The position numbers were made by a program, and so were the translations under genes. The notes below the pieces were generated by a model. The model made no database searches, had not been told where the DNA came from, and saw nothing but the letters and a program-made list of their open reading frames with translations. From Microbacterium immunditiarum (GTDB lineage Bacteria > Actinomycetota > Actinomycetes > Actinomycetales > Microbacteriaceae), in assembly GCF_013409785.1 (NCBI RefSeq), contig NZ_JACCBV010000001.1, positions 496,001 through 560,000 on the forward strand: a DNA stretch of 64,000 bases, read 5' to 3'. Numbering within the stretch: position 1 is the stretch's first letter; each line of letters opens with the position of its first letter. Shown piece by piece: positions 1-7,869 of the stretch.

Positions 1-255
1 CCGAATATACCCACGTTCCGCGTAATCACGCGGATTTCCGGCATCCGTCGTCGATTACGGAGGAGATTCCTTGGTGTATGTGTGACGAACGTGACCAGTG
101 TGGCTGGTGTGACGAACGAGCGAGTCCGACGAGGAATCGGATGCCACAACCCGGCGCCTGAGGAGTAGAAATGGCGCAACGCGGCGGCGAAGGTCCTCGC
201 GTGGAGCACCACCCGAGAAGCCAGAAGGGCGGATGCCGCCACCGCGGCGCGCGAA
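1..255. other. Intergenic region, no gene recognised
   Basis: I see no convincing gene here. It holds an 11-bp direct repeat TGTGACGAACG at 81-91 and 108-118, a short inverted repeat CCGCGTAATCACGCGG at 18-33, and the pair GTAATC (22-27)/GATTAC (53-58). These could be operator-like elements for a gene left of the window, but nothing shows that. An ATG at 171 behind GAGGAG opens only a frame of about 50 codons that runs antisense into the esterase, so it was not called. Confidence 0.4.
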
Positions 256-1356
256 TCAGCCGTGCAGTCGCCGCAGCGCCGCGACGACGTCGGCGTGCCA
301 GCGGCGCGCTGCGGGCAGCACCGCGGTGAAGATCGAGGTGTCGTGCGTGCCCCCGAGGTACTGCACGGCACTCGCGTCGACCCCGGCGGACCGGAGCGCG
401 GCAGCATAGGCCTCGCCGTCGCCGCGCAGCGGGTCGTACTGGGCGGTGAGGATCACGGCGGGCGGAAGCTGCTCGTGCGAGGTCGCGAGCAGCGGCGACG
501 CGTACGGATCGCGGGCAGCTCTCCGGTCGGGAAGGTAAGTGCGGGCGACCGAGCGCAGCTCCCGCAGCGCGACGAGCGTCGGGATGCCGAGTGCCCGTGT
601 CGCCCGCAGATCGAGGTGGTTGCCCGTCAGGTCGACCACGGGCACCTCGAGCACCTGCAGCCGGATCTGGTGCTGGTCGCGGTCGCGGTTCATGAGCGTC
701 ACGGCGGCGGCGAGATTCGCACCGGCGGATGCGCCGCCGATCCCGATCCGCTCGGGGTCGACGCCGAGCCGGCCGGCGCTCTCGAACAGCCACTCGAGCG
801 CCGCGTATCCCTGGAACACCTGGGTCGGATACCGGTGCTCGGGCGCGAGCGCGTAGTCGACCGCCACCACGACGATGTCGGCGTCGACCGCGCGGCGGCG
901 GTTGGCGGCATCCGTCGTCGGGTAGTCGATCCCGCCGATGCGGAACGCCCCTCCGAAGAACGTCAGGCACGCGGGCAGCGGTTCGGAGCGCTCGGCGACA
1001 CGCGGGTCGTACACGCGGACGCGAACGGCAGGCCGCCCGGGCACGTCGATGGTGTGCTCGGCGATCCGGACCTCGGGACCGGGGATTCCGGCGGTCTCGA
1101 GCTCCTTGCGGTCCCACGCGAGCGCGGCGCGGCGGTGCTTCGCCCGGGCGCGGGCGCGGGGTCCGAGAGCGGCGGGCGCGGCATCCGTCTTCTCCGCCCT
1201 CGTGGCGGCGGATGCGTCGGCCGATGCAGGCGCGACCGCCTCGCGAGCGAACGGCCACAGTGCCCTGAGGCGCGCGCGCAGATCCGCGAGCACGCGCCCG
1301 ATGAGGTAGCGCCGGTGCACGCGCAGTCGCTCGGCGAAGAACGGATCCAGCGGCAT
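256..1356 (-). CDS. alpha/beta hydrolase (HSL-type esterase/lipase)
   Basis: A 366-residue carboxylic-ester hydrolase of the hormone-sensitive-lipase family, probably cytoplasmic. The nucleophile elbow is GGASAG, with the catalytic Ser near residue 210. The acid is probably the Asp in YDPLRGDGE and the base the His in GGTHD close to the C-terminus. The oxyanion-hole motif normally written HGGG reads FFGGAF near residues 133-138, so its His is replaced by Phe. I start at the ATG at 1356, where MPLDPFF opens a typical helical cap; an upstream extension to 1458 is Gly/Arg-rich and lies in a repeat. It stands alone, and a palindromic repeat lies just upstream. The natural substrate cannot be told. 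Confidence 0.8.
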   Translation of the reverse strand: MPLDPFFAERLRVHRRYLIGRVLADLRARLRALWPFAREAVAPASADASAATRAEKTDAAPAALGPRARARAKHRRAALAWDRKELETAGIPGPEVRIAEHTIDVPGRPAVRVRVYDPRVAERSEPLPACLTFFGGAFRIGGIDYPTTDAANRRRAVDADIVVVAVDYALAPEHRYPTQVFQGYAALEWLFESAGRLGVDPERIGIGGASAGANLAAAVTLMNRDRDQHQIRLQVLEVPVVDLTGNHLDLRATRALGIPTLVALRELRSVARTYLPDRRAARDPYASPLLATSHEQLPPAVILTAQYDPLRGDGEAYAAALRSAGVDASAVQYLGGTHDTSIFTAVLPAARRWHADVVAALRRLHG

Positions 1357-1429
1357 GTCCCCATCCTCGCGTCCCGCGCCCGCGCGCGCACCGACCTTGA
1401 CACTCCCGCCGCCGCCCCCTCCCTCCTGC

Positions 1430-1511
1430 GCGAGTGCACGGCTTCCCGTCGAGCGCACGACGTGGCCACGCGGCGAGGTCGTCCATTCGACGCGAAGCCG
1501 TGCACTCGGCG
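1430..1511. repeat. Four-armed palindromic repeat, copy 1
   Basis: Two arms in one direction (CGAGTGCACGGCTTC at 1431-1445 and a diverged GTCGAGCGCACGACG) face two inverted arms (a diverged GGTCGTCCATTCGACG, and GAAGCCGTGCACTCGGCG at 1494-1511). The same architecture recurs at 40322-40405. It lies between the esterase start and the rpsN terminator and could fold into a long hairpin. Confidence 0.75.
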
Positions 1512-1544
1512 AAGGAAGGGAAGGGGGAGGGCGCGGGCACGCGA

Positions 1545-1576
1545 AAGGCCCGGAGCTCCGAGGAACTCCGGGCCTT
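1545..1576 (-). terminator. Hairpin terminator of the rpmB-rpmG-rpsN operon
   Basis: AAGGCCCGGAG (1545-1555) pairs perfectly with CTCCGGGCCTT (1566-1576) across a 10-nt loop. It begins 17 bp past the rpsN stop codon on the minus strand. There is no long U tract, as is usual in actinobacteria. Confidence 0.75.
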
Positions 1577-1593
1577 CGACGCTTACGCGGTGC

Positions 1594-1899
1594 TTACCAG
1601 CTCGACTTGGTCACGCCGGGCAGCTCGCCACGGTGCGCCATGTCGCGGAAGCGGACACGCGAGATGCCGAACTTCGACAGGTGGCCGCGCGGGCGACCGT
1701 CGATGACGTCGCGGTTGCGCAGGCGCACGGGCGAAGCGTCGCGGGGCAGCTTCTGCAGGCCCACACGAGCGGCCTCGCGCTGCTCGTCGGTCGAGTTCGG
1801 GTCGACGAGCTGCTTCTTCAGCTCGGCGCGCTTGGCGGCGTAGCGGTCGACGACCTCCTGGCGCTGCTGGTTGCGCGCGATCTTGCTCTTCTTGGCCAT
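1594..1899 (-). CDS. rpsN: 30S ribosomal protein S14, zinc-independent long form
   Basis: S14 sits in the head of the 30S subunit. The protein is 101 residues and starts [10 protein letters not shown]; the C-terminal RxRxxDxxHRGxLPGxxKSSW pattern is diagnostic. It is the long form without CxxC zinc knuckles, unlike the short 61-residue zinc form that many actinobacteria encode in their main ribosomal operon. It is the last gene of rpmB-rpmG-rpsN, separated from rpmG by 2 bp, and is followed by a strong hairpin. In mycobacteria and Streptomyces such cysteine-free paralogues are repressed by Zur, which fits the zur and znu genes upstream on the same strand. Whether another S14 exists elsewhere cannot be seen. 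Confidence 0.95.
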   Translation of the reverse strand: MAKKSKIARNQQRQEVVDRYAAKRAELKKQLVDPNSTDEQREAARVGLQKLPRDASPVRLRNRDVIDGRPRGHLSKFGISRVRFRDMAHRGELPGVTKSSW

Positions 1900-1901
1900 G
1901 A

Positions 1902-2072
1902 TCAGCGCTCCTCTCGGAAGTCGACGTGCTTGCGCACGACGGGGTCGTACTTCTTGAGCACGATGCGGTCGGGGTTGTTGCGGCGGTTCTTGCGCGTCAC
2001 GTAGGTGTAGCCCGTGCCGGCGGTCGAACGCAGCTTGATGATCGGACGAACGTCCTGTGACTTCTTCGCCAT
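1902..2072 (-). CDS. rpmG: 50S ribosomal protein L33, zinc-independent form
   Basis: A 56-residue L33 reading [10 protein letters not shown] at the start and ending KHVDFREER. It contains no cysteine, so it is the zinc-free type that can replace the CxxC form when zinc is scarce. Its ATG shares one base with the rpmB stop (TGATG), and its stop is 2 bp from the rpsN start, so the three genes are translated as a tight operon. Confidence 0.95.
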   Translation of the reverse strand: MAKKSQDVRPIIKLRSTAGTGYTYVTRKNRRNNPDRIVLKKYDPVVRKHVDFREER

Positions 2073-2308
2073 CAGAGCTTCACACCCTTCGCGATGAGGT
2101 CCTTCACGACGGACTCGATGCCGCGGGCGTCAATGACCTTCATGCCCTTGGCCGACACGTTGAGCTTGATGTTGCGACCAAGCGACGGAACGTAGTACGT
2201 CTTCTTCTGCACGTTCGGGTCGAAGCGGCGCTTCGTCCGGCGGTGCGAGTGCGAGATGTTGTGACCGAAGCCGGGAACCGCGCCGGTCACCTGGCACACT
2301 GCTGCCAT
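2072..2308 (-). CDS. rpmB: 50S ribosomal protein L28
   Basis: A 78-residue L28 starting MAAVCQVTG, with the family core [22 protein letters not shown] reduced here to its key residues HNxSHSxRRTKRRFxPN. It has only one cysteine (residue 5), so it cannot form the four-cysteine zinc site of C-plus L28. I chose the ATG at 2308 because it carries GAGGAG upstream and matches the universal L28 N-terminus; a longer frame to 2455 is untranslated leader containing a dispersed repeat. It is the first gene of the ribosomal trio, 151 bp after the glycosylase gene. Confidence 0.95.
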   Translation of the reverse strand: MAAVCQVTGAVPGFGHNISHSHRRTKRRFDPNVQKKTYYVPSLGRNIKLNVSAKGMKVIDARGIESVVKDLIAKGVKL

Positions 2309-2383
2309 GGTGGTTGTCTCCTCTGTACCGTGAAGCCGGACGGCCCCACCCAAGATCCCTTGTCTGCACTCACACCCGTGCGA

Positions 2384-2405
2384 CCCTTCGACAGGCTCAG
2401 GGACC
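2384..2405. repeat. Dispersed 22-bp repeat, copy A (rpmB leader)
   Basis: A 22-bp element beginning CCCTTCGACAGGCTCAGGGA. Its exact reverse complement lies at 32537-32558 inside the E1beta gene. Here it sits in the untranslated leader of rpmB, about 75 bp before the start codon. Confidence 0.8.
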
Positions 2406-2459
2406 GGATGCGGGGATTGTGAGTACGAACTGCGTGCTGGAGTGCGCGCAGACAAAGAG

Positions 2460-3173
2460 TCAGTCTAGCACGGATGCCTCGGCCGCCCCGACCGCGGCCG
2501 GCCCGGCCCCGCGCCCCCACCGGAACGCCGACACCGTCGGATCGCCCGGGATCCAGAACCGCCACGGGAACGCCGGTCCGCCGGCATGGCCCGCGACGCC
2601 CACGCGCGGACCCCGCTCGAACTCCCCGAGCGGCTCCTCGCGCAGCGACAGGCGCGCGACGGCGCCCTCCAGCGGTTCACCGGTGACGGCGTCGATGCCG
2701 TCGTGAAGCGGATGCCTCAGCCCCACCGCATCGCCGAGACGACCCGGCCCGCGGGCGAAGTCGCGGGGGGTTCGTGCGGCCGGGCGGCGGCGGGCCGCGG
2801 CATCCGCCCCTTCGATCACCACGCCGCCACGCAGCAGCACACCGCCGGCGACCCCTTCAGGACCGCACACGACGTTCACGCACGAATGGATCCCGTGACT
2901 CAGGTACACGTACAGGTGTCCGGGCTCGCCCCACATCGTGGCGTTCCGTGCGGTGCGGCCCATGCGCGCGTGCGAGCCGAGGTCGGGCACGGGTCCGGTC
3001 CCCTGCCCGTGGTACGCCTCGACCTCGGTGAGCCGCACGGCGACGAGCTCGCCGTCGACGATCGTCTCGAGCACCGCGCCGAGGAGGCGCGGAGCGACCT
3101 CGAGCGGAAGGGGCAGGAGGTCAGCGCGCGCGGCGGGGCGAACCGCGTCGGCGCCGACGGGAATCGGGGTCAT
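2460..3173 (-). CDS. DNA-3-methyladenine glycosylase (AAG/MPG family)
   Basis: Base-excision repair enzyme that removes alkylated purines such as 3-methyladenine. The 237-residue protein shows the family pattern TEVEAYxG, then D-x-x-SHA, then GxTxRNxxMWGxxGxxYVYLxxGxHxCxNVVC, and a later RGPGRL-like segment. The Glu of TEVEAY matches the catalytic general base. The ATG at 3173 overlaps the stop of the preceding gene (ATGA), which decides the start; an in-frame start 21 bp upstream at 3194 is possible. It is translationally coupled to the membrane protein gene before it. Confidence 0.88.
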   Translation of the reverse strand: MTPIPVGADAVRPAARADLLPLPLEVAPRLLGAVLETIVDGELVAVRLTEVEAYHGQGTGPVPDLGSHARMGRTARNATMWGEPGHLYVYLSHGIHSCVNVVCGPEGVAGGVLLRGGVVIEGADAAARRRPAARTPRDFARGPGRLGDAVGLRHPLHDGIDAVTGEPLEGAVARLSLREEPLGEFERGPRVGVAGHAGGPAFPWRFWIPGDPTVSAFRWGRGAGPAAVGAAEASVLD

Positions 3174-4603
3174 AGCGGCGGCACCTGGCACCACGAGATG
3201 GACGAGCCGGCCATCGCGACGACCTCCTCAGGAGCTCCCTCCGGGTCGGCGGAGGTGAGATCGAGGATGTGCGTCTCGACGCGCTGGGGCAGCGGGAGCA
3301 TGTAGGTGTCGTACGGGTTGTCCACGGCATCCGGCGAGACGAGCACCGCCAGGTAGCGCTCGCTCGGCGACACGCACATCTGCAGCAGGCCGTCGCTCGA
3401 CGGCACGGACATGAGGGCGCTCGTGGCGCCGTCGTCGGCGACGCGGTCCACCGAGGTGACGCCGGTCGGGAACCCCTCGGGCGTGAGGACCGCCGTCGAG
3501 CGCACGGTGCCGCCGGTCGCGAGGGGCAGGACGGAGCTCGCAGGACCGAGCGGGGCATCGGGCACGACGAGCGGCTCCTCCGTCCCGTCCGTGAGGTCGA
3601 CCACCGTGACGCCCTCGGCGCGGTCGACGATCGCGTGCGACGAGCCCCGCGCGATTCCGTCGATCCCGTTCGCGATGCCCAGAGAGGTCGCCTGCCCGTC
3701 GGGCGACGTGAGCAGGAGCGAGCCGTCGAACGACAGCAGCAGGATGCTGTCGGTGTCGGGCACGAAGCGGAACTCGGCCACCCGGGGGTCGGCGCCCTCG
3801 ACCTCGATGGACTGCGGCGCAGCATCCGCTTCGCTGTCCTTGAGCGATGCCGTGAACAGGGCGCTCTCAAGCCCGCCGTCGGCGCCGAGGTCGGCCGCGG
3901 AGAACGTGTAGCCGATGAGGTCGCCGCGGTCGGCGCTCTGCAGGTTCGAGACGAAGCCGTCGCCGGGCAGCGGGAGGGGACGCTCGTTCCGCCCCTCTGG
4001 ATCCGTGACGATGAGCTGCGGCTCGTCGTCCTCCGTGCGCACCGACATCACGAGGTGCTCGGTGGTCGCGCGGAAGTCCTCGATGTGCTCGTGCGTGAAG
4101 ACCGGTTCAGCCTGCTCGCCCGTGAGGTCGGTGCGGAAGATCGTGTCGCTCGCCTCGCCGCGCTGCAGCAGGAAGACCTCCTCGGGCGGTGTGCGGAAGG
4201 TGTGCTCGAACGTCGCGGCCGGTCCCGTCGCGGTGCCGCGCACATCGCGGAAGGTCACCGTGTACTCGGTGTCGTCCCACAGCGGCAGTGTGAACCGCAC
4301 GCCGACGCTGCGCCCGGACGTGTCCACCCCGAACGGGGTCGCGGGCTCCACCGTGACCTGGGACGGGTCCACCTCCTGCAGCGCCTGCGTCGTCGTGACG
4401 ATGAGACGAGAGCCGGACGCGGCGACCGCCGCCTCCGGATCGACCTGCACCGAGGTGACGCGGGGTCCCTGCAGCACGCTCGCCGCGGCGCCGCCGATGC
4501 CGAGCACGGCGAGGATGCCGACGACGACCGCGAACGTGAGTGCGAATGACCGCCCGTGACGGCTGCGCGAGCGGGTGCGCCGGGTCGGAGACTCAGTACT
4601 CAT
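3170..4603 (-). CDS. Membrane-anchored protein with Ig-like and beta-propeller-like parts, unknown function
   Basis: A 477-residue protein I do not recognise by name. A basic N-terminus is followed by one membrane segment (about residues 22-45). Residues 50-135 look like an Ig-like domain (SVQVDPEAAVAASG ... YTVTFRDVRG). The remainder consists of repeated strand-rich blades with IxLTDxxG- and TSPDG-like turns, suggesting an extracytoplasmic propeller. It sits between the TIGR03943 protein gene (11-bp overlap) and the glycosylase gene (ATGA overlap), so it is co-translated with the zinc-linked block, but no metal ligand cluster is obvious in it. Confidence 0.7.
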   Translation of the reverse strand: MSTESPTRRTRSRSRHGRSFALTFAVVVGILAVLGIGGAAASVLQGPRVTSVQVDPEAAVAASGSRLIVTTTQALQEVDPSQVTVEPATPFGVDTSGRSVGVRFTLPLWDDTEYTVTFRDVRGTATGPAATFEHTFRTPPEEVFLLQRGEASDTIFRTDLTGEQAEPVFTHEHIEDFRATTEHLVMSVRTEDDEPQLIVTDPEGRNERPLPLPGDGFVSNLQSADRGDLIGYTFSAADLGADGGLESALFTASLKDSEADAAPQSIEVEGADPRVAEFRFVPDTDSILLLSFDGSLLLTSPDGQATSLGIANGIDGIARGSSHAIVDRAEGVTVVDLTDGTEEPLVVPDAPLGPASSVLPLATGGTVRSTAVLTPEGFPTGVTSVDRVADDGATSALMSVPSSDGLLQMCVSPSERYLAVLVSPDAVDNPYDTYMLPLPQRVETHILDLTSADPEGAPEEVVAMAGSSISWCQVPPL

Positions 4604-5372
4604 ACGGGTCTCCGGGCTCGTCGATCGGCTCGATCGATGCGGCGTCGACGACGAGAAGTCCGTCGGAGGCCGCGCGCACCGTGCCCCTCACGTTCACCCA
4701 CTGCCCCGTGGCGGGAACCTCGGCGTCGGTGACGACGGGGAGCCCGGCGGGCTGCGCGTCGATCACGCAGTGCGTGATGACCAGGCGAGTGAGCGTGAAG
4801 TCTCCGTCCTCGGAGGGCGTCGCGAAGCCGGTGAGCTCGACCGCGTCTCCGTCGAACGTCTCCGGGTTCGTCGCCGTCGCGAACACGGTCGCCCATTCGC
4901 CGACCCCGAAGGTCGTCGTGTCTCCGGATGCGGCGAGGGTCACGGCATCCGCCCCTGCGAACAGAGGTGCGGCCCCGACATTGCGCGACATCGCGAGCTC
5001 GGCCGACAACGTGGCCGGCGGCAGCACGAGGCCGGTGACCACGACGCCGGATGCCACGACCCCGCCGGCGACCGTCGCTACGAGCGCCGCGGGGTGAGTG
5101 GCGCGCTTCGTCTCGGTCGCTGCAGCGAGCTCGTCATGCCCGTGCCCGTGGTCGTGCCCGTGCCCCTCCTCCTCGGCGCCGAGCGGGAGCGCGAAGCTCG
5201 CGATCGCCCCGGCGAGCATCACGACCGCCATCCCCATCGCCCACCATGCGGACTCGGGGTTGATGTAGAGGCCGAGGCGGCCGGTGAGACCCAGCCCGAG
5301 GGTCACGACGGCGAGCACGGATGCCAGCCCGACGCCGAGCCAGCGCGTCGCGAGGGCGTGAGACCTAGACAA
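4593..5372 (-). CDS. TIGR03943-type (YcgQ-like) membrane protein with His-rich loop
   Basis: A 259-residue protein with membrane segments near residues 11-30, 42-62 and 95-117, followed by an extracytoplasmic domain rich in Val and Thr. Between segments 2 and 3 lies a histidine-rich stretch (EEEGHGHDHGHGHDE), a likely metal-binding loop. Genes of this family are paired with YcgR/ArsP-type permeases, exactly as here: its TTG start at 5372 overlaps the permease stop by 8 bp. Family members are often next to zinc-regulated genes, and zur and znuABC lie immediately upstream. A role in zinc handling is inferred, not shown. Confidence 0.75.
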   Translation of the reverse strand: MSRSHALATRWLGVGLASVLAVVTLGLGLTGRLGLYINPESAWWAMGMAVVMLAGAIASFALPLGAEEEGHGHDHGHGHDELAAATETKRATHPAALVATVAGGVVASGVVVTGLVLPPATLSAELAMSRNVGAAPLFAGADAVTLAASGDTTTFGVGEWATVFATATNPETFDGDAVELTGFATPSEDGDFTLTRLVITHCVIDAQPAGLPVVTDAEVPATGQWVNVRGTVRAASDGLLVVDAASIEPIDEPGDPYEY

Positions 5373-6465
5373 GGAGGTTCACCGCCGTCCCGATGGCGAA
5401 GGCCGCGAGCACGACGACCACGACGATCCCGCCGAGCGTGCGCCACGTGAAGGTCGTTCGCATGAGGGCGAGCATCTTGACGTCGACGAGCGGCCCGACG
5501 AGCAGGAAGGCGACGATCGACCCTGGCGTGAACGTCGACGCGAACGACAGGGCGAAGAACGAGTCGACGTTCGAGCAGATCGACACGACCATCGCGAGCG
5601 CGATCATCGCGACGATCGACAGCGCCGGGTTGGAGCCGATCGCCAGCAGCGCGTCGCGCGGCACGAGCACCTGCACCGCGCCCGCGAGGGCCGAGCCGAT
5701 GATGAGCGCCGGCATGACGGCGCGCAGCTCGATCACGAGCTGGGCGAGGGTGCGGCGCCAGCGGCCCCCGGGCTCGTGCACGACGAGGTCGCACGTCTCG
5801 CGGAACCGCTCGGTCAGCAGGGCGTCGGGCGACGGATGCCGGCTGTACAGCCACCCGATGAGGTTCGCGATCGCGTAGCCGCCCAGCAGCCGCGCGACGA
5901 GGATGCCGTCGTCGAAGCCGAACGCCTGGTGGGTCGTGATGATGACGATCGGGTTCACGATCGGCGCCGCGATGAGGAACGTCAGCGTCTCGGGGACGCT
6001 GAACCCCCGCATGAGCAGTCCGCGCGCGAACGGCACGTTGCCGCACTCGCACACGGGCACGAGCATGCCGAGGAGCGACAGCACCATGCGACGCGCCCAG
6101 GCGCGGCGGGGCATCCAGCGCTCGATGACCCCGGGCGGCACCCACACCTGAACGACGATCGACAGCACGACGCCGAGCACGACGAACGGCAGCGATTCGA
6201 TGAGCACGCTGAGAGCGAGCGTGAGTCCGTCCTGCGCGCGGGTGGGGAGCGAGGCGTCGTACAGCATCGGCGCGAGAGCGTCGATCGCGAACAGGAGCGC
6301 GATGAACGCAGCGCCGACTCCGAGCCAGATGAGGGTGCGCGTGCCCCCGCCACCAGTCGCCGAACGAGCGGAGCCCGCACCGGTCGCTGAGCGAGCGGGG
6401 CGAGACGAAGCGTCGCGTCGCTGTGCTGCTCGCTCAACGCCTCGAGGAGGATCAGTCCGCGTCAC
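5365..6465 (-). CDS. DUF318/ArsP-type (YcgR-like) permease
   Basis: A polytopic inner-membrane permease with about eight hydrophobic segments. The signature PVCECGNVP follows LLGML; a second half contains the related SICSNVDSFFALSF. This is the predicted-permease family that includes YcgR and ArsP. The start is uncertain: a GTG at 6465 overlaps the zur stop by 14 bp and a GTG at 6489 lies deeper in zur; I took the shorter overlap. The first 40 or so residues are low-complexity (ARSATGAGSARSATG) because a duplicated DNA repeat is translated there. Coupled to zur and the TIGR03943 gene; a zinc-related role is inferred from context. Confidence 0.75.
   Translation of the reverse strand: MTRTDPPRGVERAAQRRDASSRPARSATGAGSARSATGGGGTRTLIWLGVGAAFIALLFAIDALAPMLYDASLPTRAQDGLTLALSVLIESLPFVVLGVVLSIVVQVWVPPGVIERWMPRRAWARRMVLSLLGMLVPVCECGNVPFARGLLMRGFSVPETLTFLIAAPIVNPIVIITTHQAFGFDDGILVARLLGGYAIANLIGWLYSRHPSPDALLTERFRETCDLVVHEPGGRWRRTLAQLVIELRAVMPALIIGSALAGAVQVLVPRDALLAIGSNPALSIVAMIALAMVVSICSNVDSFFALSFASTFTPGSIVAFLLVGPLVDVKMLALMRTTFTWRTLGGIVVVVVLAAFAIGTAVNLLV
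6356..6401. repeat. Direct repeat GTCGCyGArCGAGCGGrGC translated into the permease N-terminus
   Basis: Two 19-bp near-identical units at 6356-6374 and 6383-6401, followed by CGAGACGAAGCG and an inverted fragment GCTCGCTCAACG. The repeat falls in the coding region of the permease before its first membrane segment and produces the peptide ARSATG twice. Confidence 0.65.
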
Positions 6466-6922
6466 GCTCGCCTGTCCGGGCCTGTGCACACGGCCCGCAC
6501 AGCCCGAAGATGTCGACGACGTGCTGGGCGTCGGTGAAGCCGTGCTGCTCTGCGGTGCGCCGTGCCCATTGCTCGACGTCGTTCGCCTCGATCTCGACGG
6601 TCAGTCCGCACGAGCGGCAGATCAGGTGGTGGTGATGCCCGGGCGACTCGCACGCGCGGTAGAGGTTCTCGCCCTCCGGGCTCTGCAGCGAATCGGCCTC
6701 GCCGAGCGCGGCGAGCCCGGCGAGCGCGCGGTAGACCGTCGCGAGTCCGATGCCGGTGTTCTCCTCGCGCAGCGTCGCGTGCAGGGTCTGCGCGCTCACG
6801 AAGCCTCGTGCGTCGGTGAGCGCCTCGCGCACGCGCTCACGCTGCCACGTCGTGCGCTGCGGAACCGGGTTCGCGGATGCCGGCGCCGCGGTGGCGCGCT
6901 GCACTCCGGACCGATCGGACAT
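6452..6922 (-). CDS. zur: Fur-family zinc uptake regulator
   Basis: A 156-residue Fur-family repressor. The winged helix covers roughly residues 25-85 (TTWQRERVREAL ... TGIGLATVYRALAGLAALGEAD). The dimerisation part has GHHHHLICRSCG and a C-terminal LCGPC, together giving two CxxC pairs for structural zinc and a His cluster for sensing. The gene follows znuB by 77 bp and precedes the permease in overlapping frames. Its position beside znuACB and next to zinc-free ribosomal protein genes makes Zur far more likely than Fur or PerR. It probably acts at the palindrome at 9699-9713. Confidence 0.9.
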   Translation of the reverse strand: MSDRSGVQRATAAPASANPVPQRTTWQRERVREALTDARGFVSAQTLHATLREENTGIGLATVYRALAGLAALGEADSLQSPEGENLYRACESPGHHHHLICRSCGLTVEIEANDVEQWARRTAEQHGFTDAQHVVDIFGLCGPCAQARTGERDAD

Positions 6923-6999
6923 GCCCGGGAGTCTACCGGCGGGGCCTGAGCGCGAGCCTGGACGTCGACCCGTTCGATCGGCGGGTGCCGCGGCATCCG

Positions 7000-7869
7000 T
7001 CATGCGTGCGCGTGCTCTCTCGTCACCCGCCCCTGACGCGCGCCGATCGCGCGGCACACGAGGTAGATGACGAACGAGATCGTCGTGATGTAGGGACTCA
7101 CGGGGAGCGTGCCCATGATCGCGAGGAGGATGCCGCCGACCGCCGACACGAGCCCGAACAGAGCCGACAGCACCGGCACCGCGAGCGGCCCCGCGGTGAT
7201 GCGCATCGCGGCGGCCGCGGGCGTCACGAGCAGCGCCATCACGAGCAGCGCGCCGATGATGTGCACCGCGACGGCGACGATGAGTCCGAGCAGCAGCATG
7301 AAGGCGAGCGACACCGCGGTCGTCGGCACTCCGCGCGCGGCCGCTGCCTGCGGGTCGAGCGAGTCGAAGCGCAGCGGACGCCAGATGAGGAGGATGCCGA
7401 GCAGCACGACCGCGCCGATCACGATGAGCCACCCGAGCTGTTCGGACTGCACCGACACGATCTGACCGGTCAGCAGGCTGAAGCGGTTCGCGCTGCGGCC
7501 GCTGTAGAGCGAGAGGAACAGGATGCCCAGGCCCAGCCCGAAGGGCATGAGCACGCCGATGATCGAGTTGCGGTCGCGGGCACGGGCGCCGAGCCATCCG
7601 ATGATTCCCGCTGCGATGAGTGAGCCGACGATCGACCCGCCCACGACGTCCGCCCCGATGAGGAGCGCCGCGGCGGCCCCGGCGAACGACAGCTCGCTGA
7701 TGCCGTGCACCGCGAACGCCATGTCGCGCTGCATGACGAACACTCCGACGAGCCCGCCGACGAGCCCGAGCACCGCGCCCGCCCACACCGAGTTCGACAC
7801 GAGCGCGAGGATCTCGCCGTAGTAGGGCAGGCCGCCGAACATCGCGTCCCACACGTCGTTCCAGTTCAT
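7000..7869 (-). CDS. znuB: Zinc ABC transporter permease
   Basis: A 289-residue integral membrane subunit of the ABC-3 metal permease family, with about eight hydrophobic stretches. The family motif region reads VMQRDMAFAVHGISELSFAGAA, of which the key residues are the HxxSELxFAG pattern. The ATG at 7869 overlaps the znuC stop (ATGA), so permease and ATPase are translationally coupled. The C-terminus is basic and ends in a short His pair (EHAHA). Confidence 0.93.
   Translation of the reverse strand: MNWNDVWDAMFGGLPYYGEILALVSNSVWAGAVLGLVGGLVGVFVMQRDMAFAVHGISELSFAGAAAALLIGADVVGGSIVGSLIAAGIIGWLGARARDRNSIIGVLMPFGLGLGILFLSLYSGRSANRFSLLTGQIVSVQSEQLGWLIVIGAVVLLGILLIWRPLRFDSLDPQAAAARGVPTTAVSLAFMLLLGLIVAVAVHIIGALLVMALLVTPAAAAMRITAGPLAVPVLSALFGLVSAVGGILLAIMGTLPVSPYITTISFVIYLVCRAIGARQGRVTREHAHA

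Noticed and set aside
1430..1511. CRISPR repeats
   Set aside because: Arms are inverted and unequal with no regularly spaced unique spacers; same for the other repeat families.
26..1540. Very long open frame on the minus strand overlapping the esterase
   Set aside because: Arg-rich shadow translation of GC-rich coding DNA; the overlapping frame has clear esterase motifs.
262..2004. 580-codon open frame on the plus strand
   Set aside because: Antisense to the esterase, rpsN and rpmG; composition is typical of a shadow frame.
2309..2459. Zur box before rpmB
   Set aside because: No TGA-n9-TCA AT-rich palindrome is present in this gap; only the dispersed repeat and a possible TAGACT.
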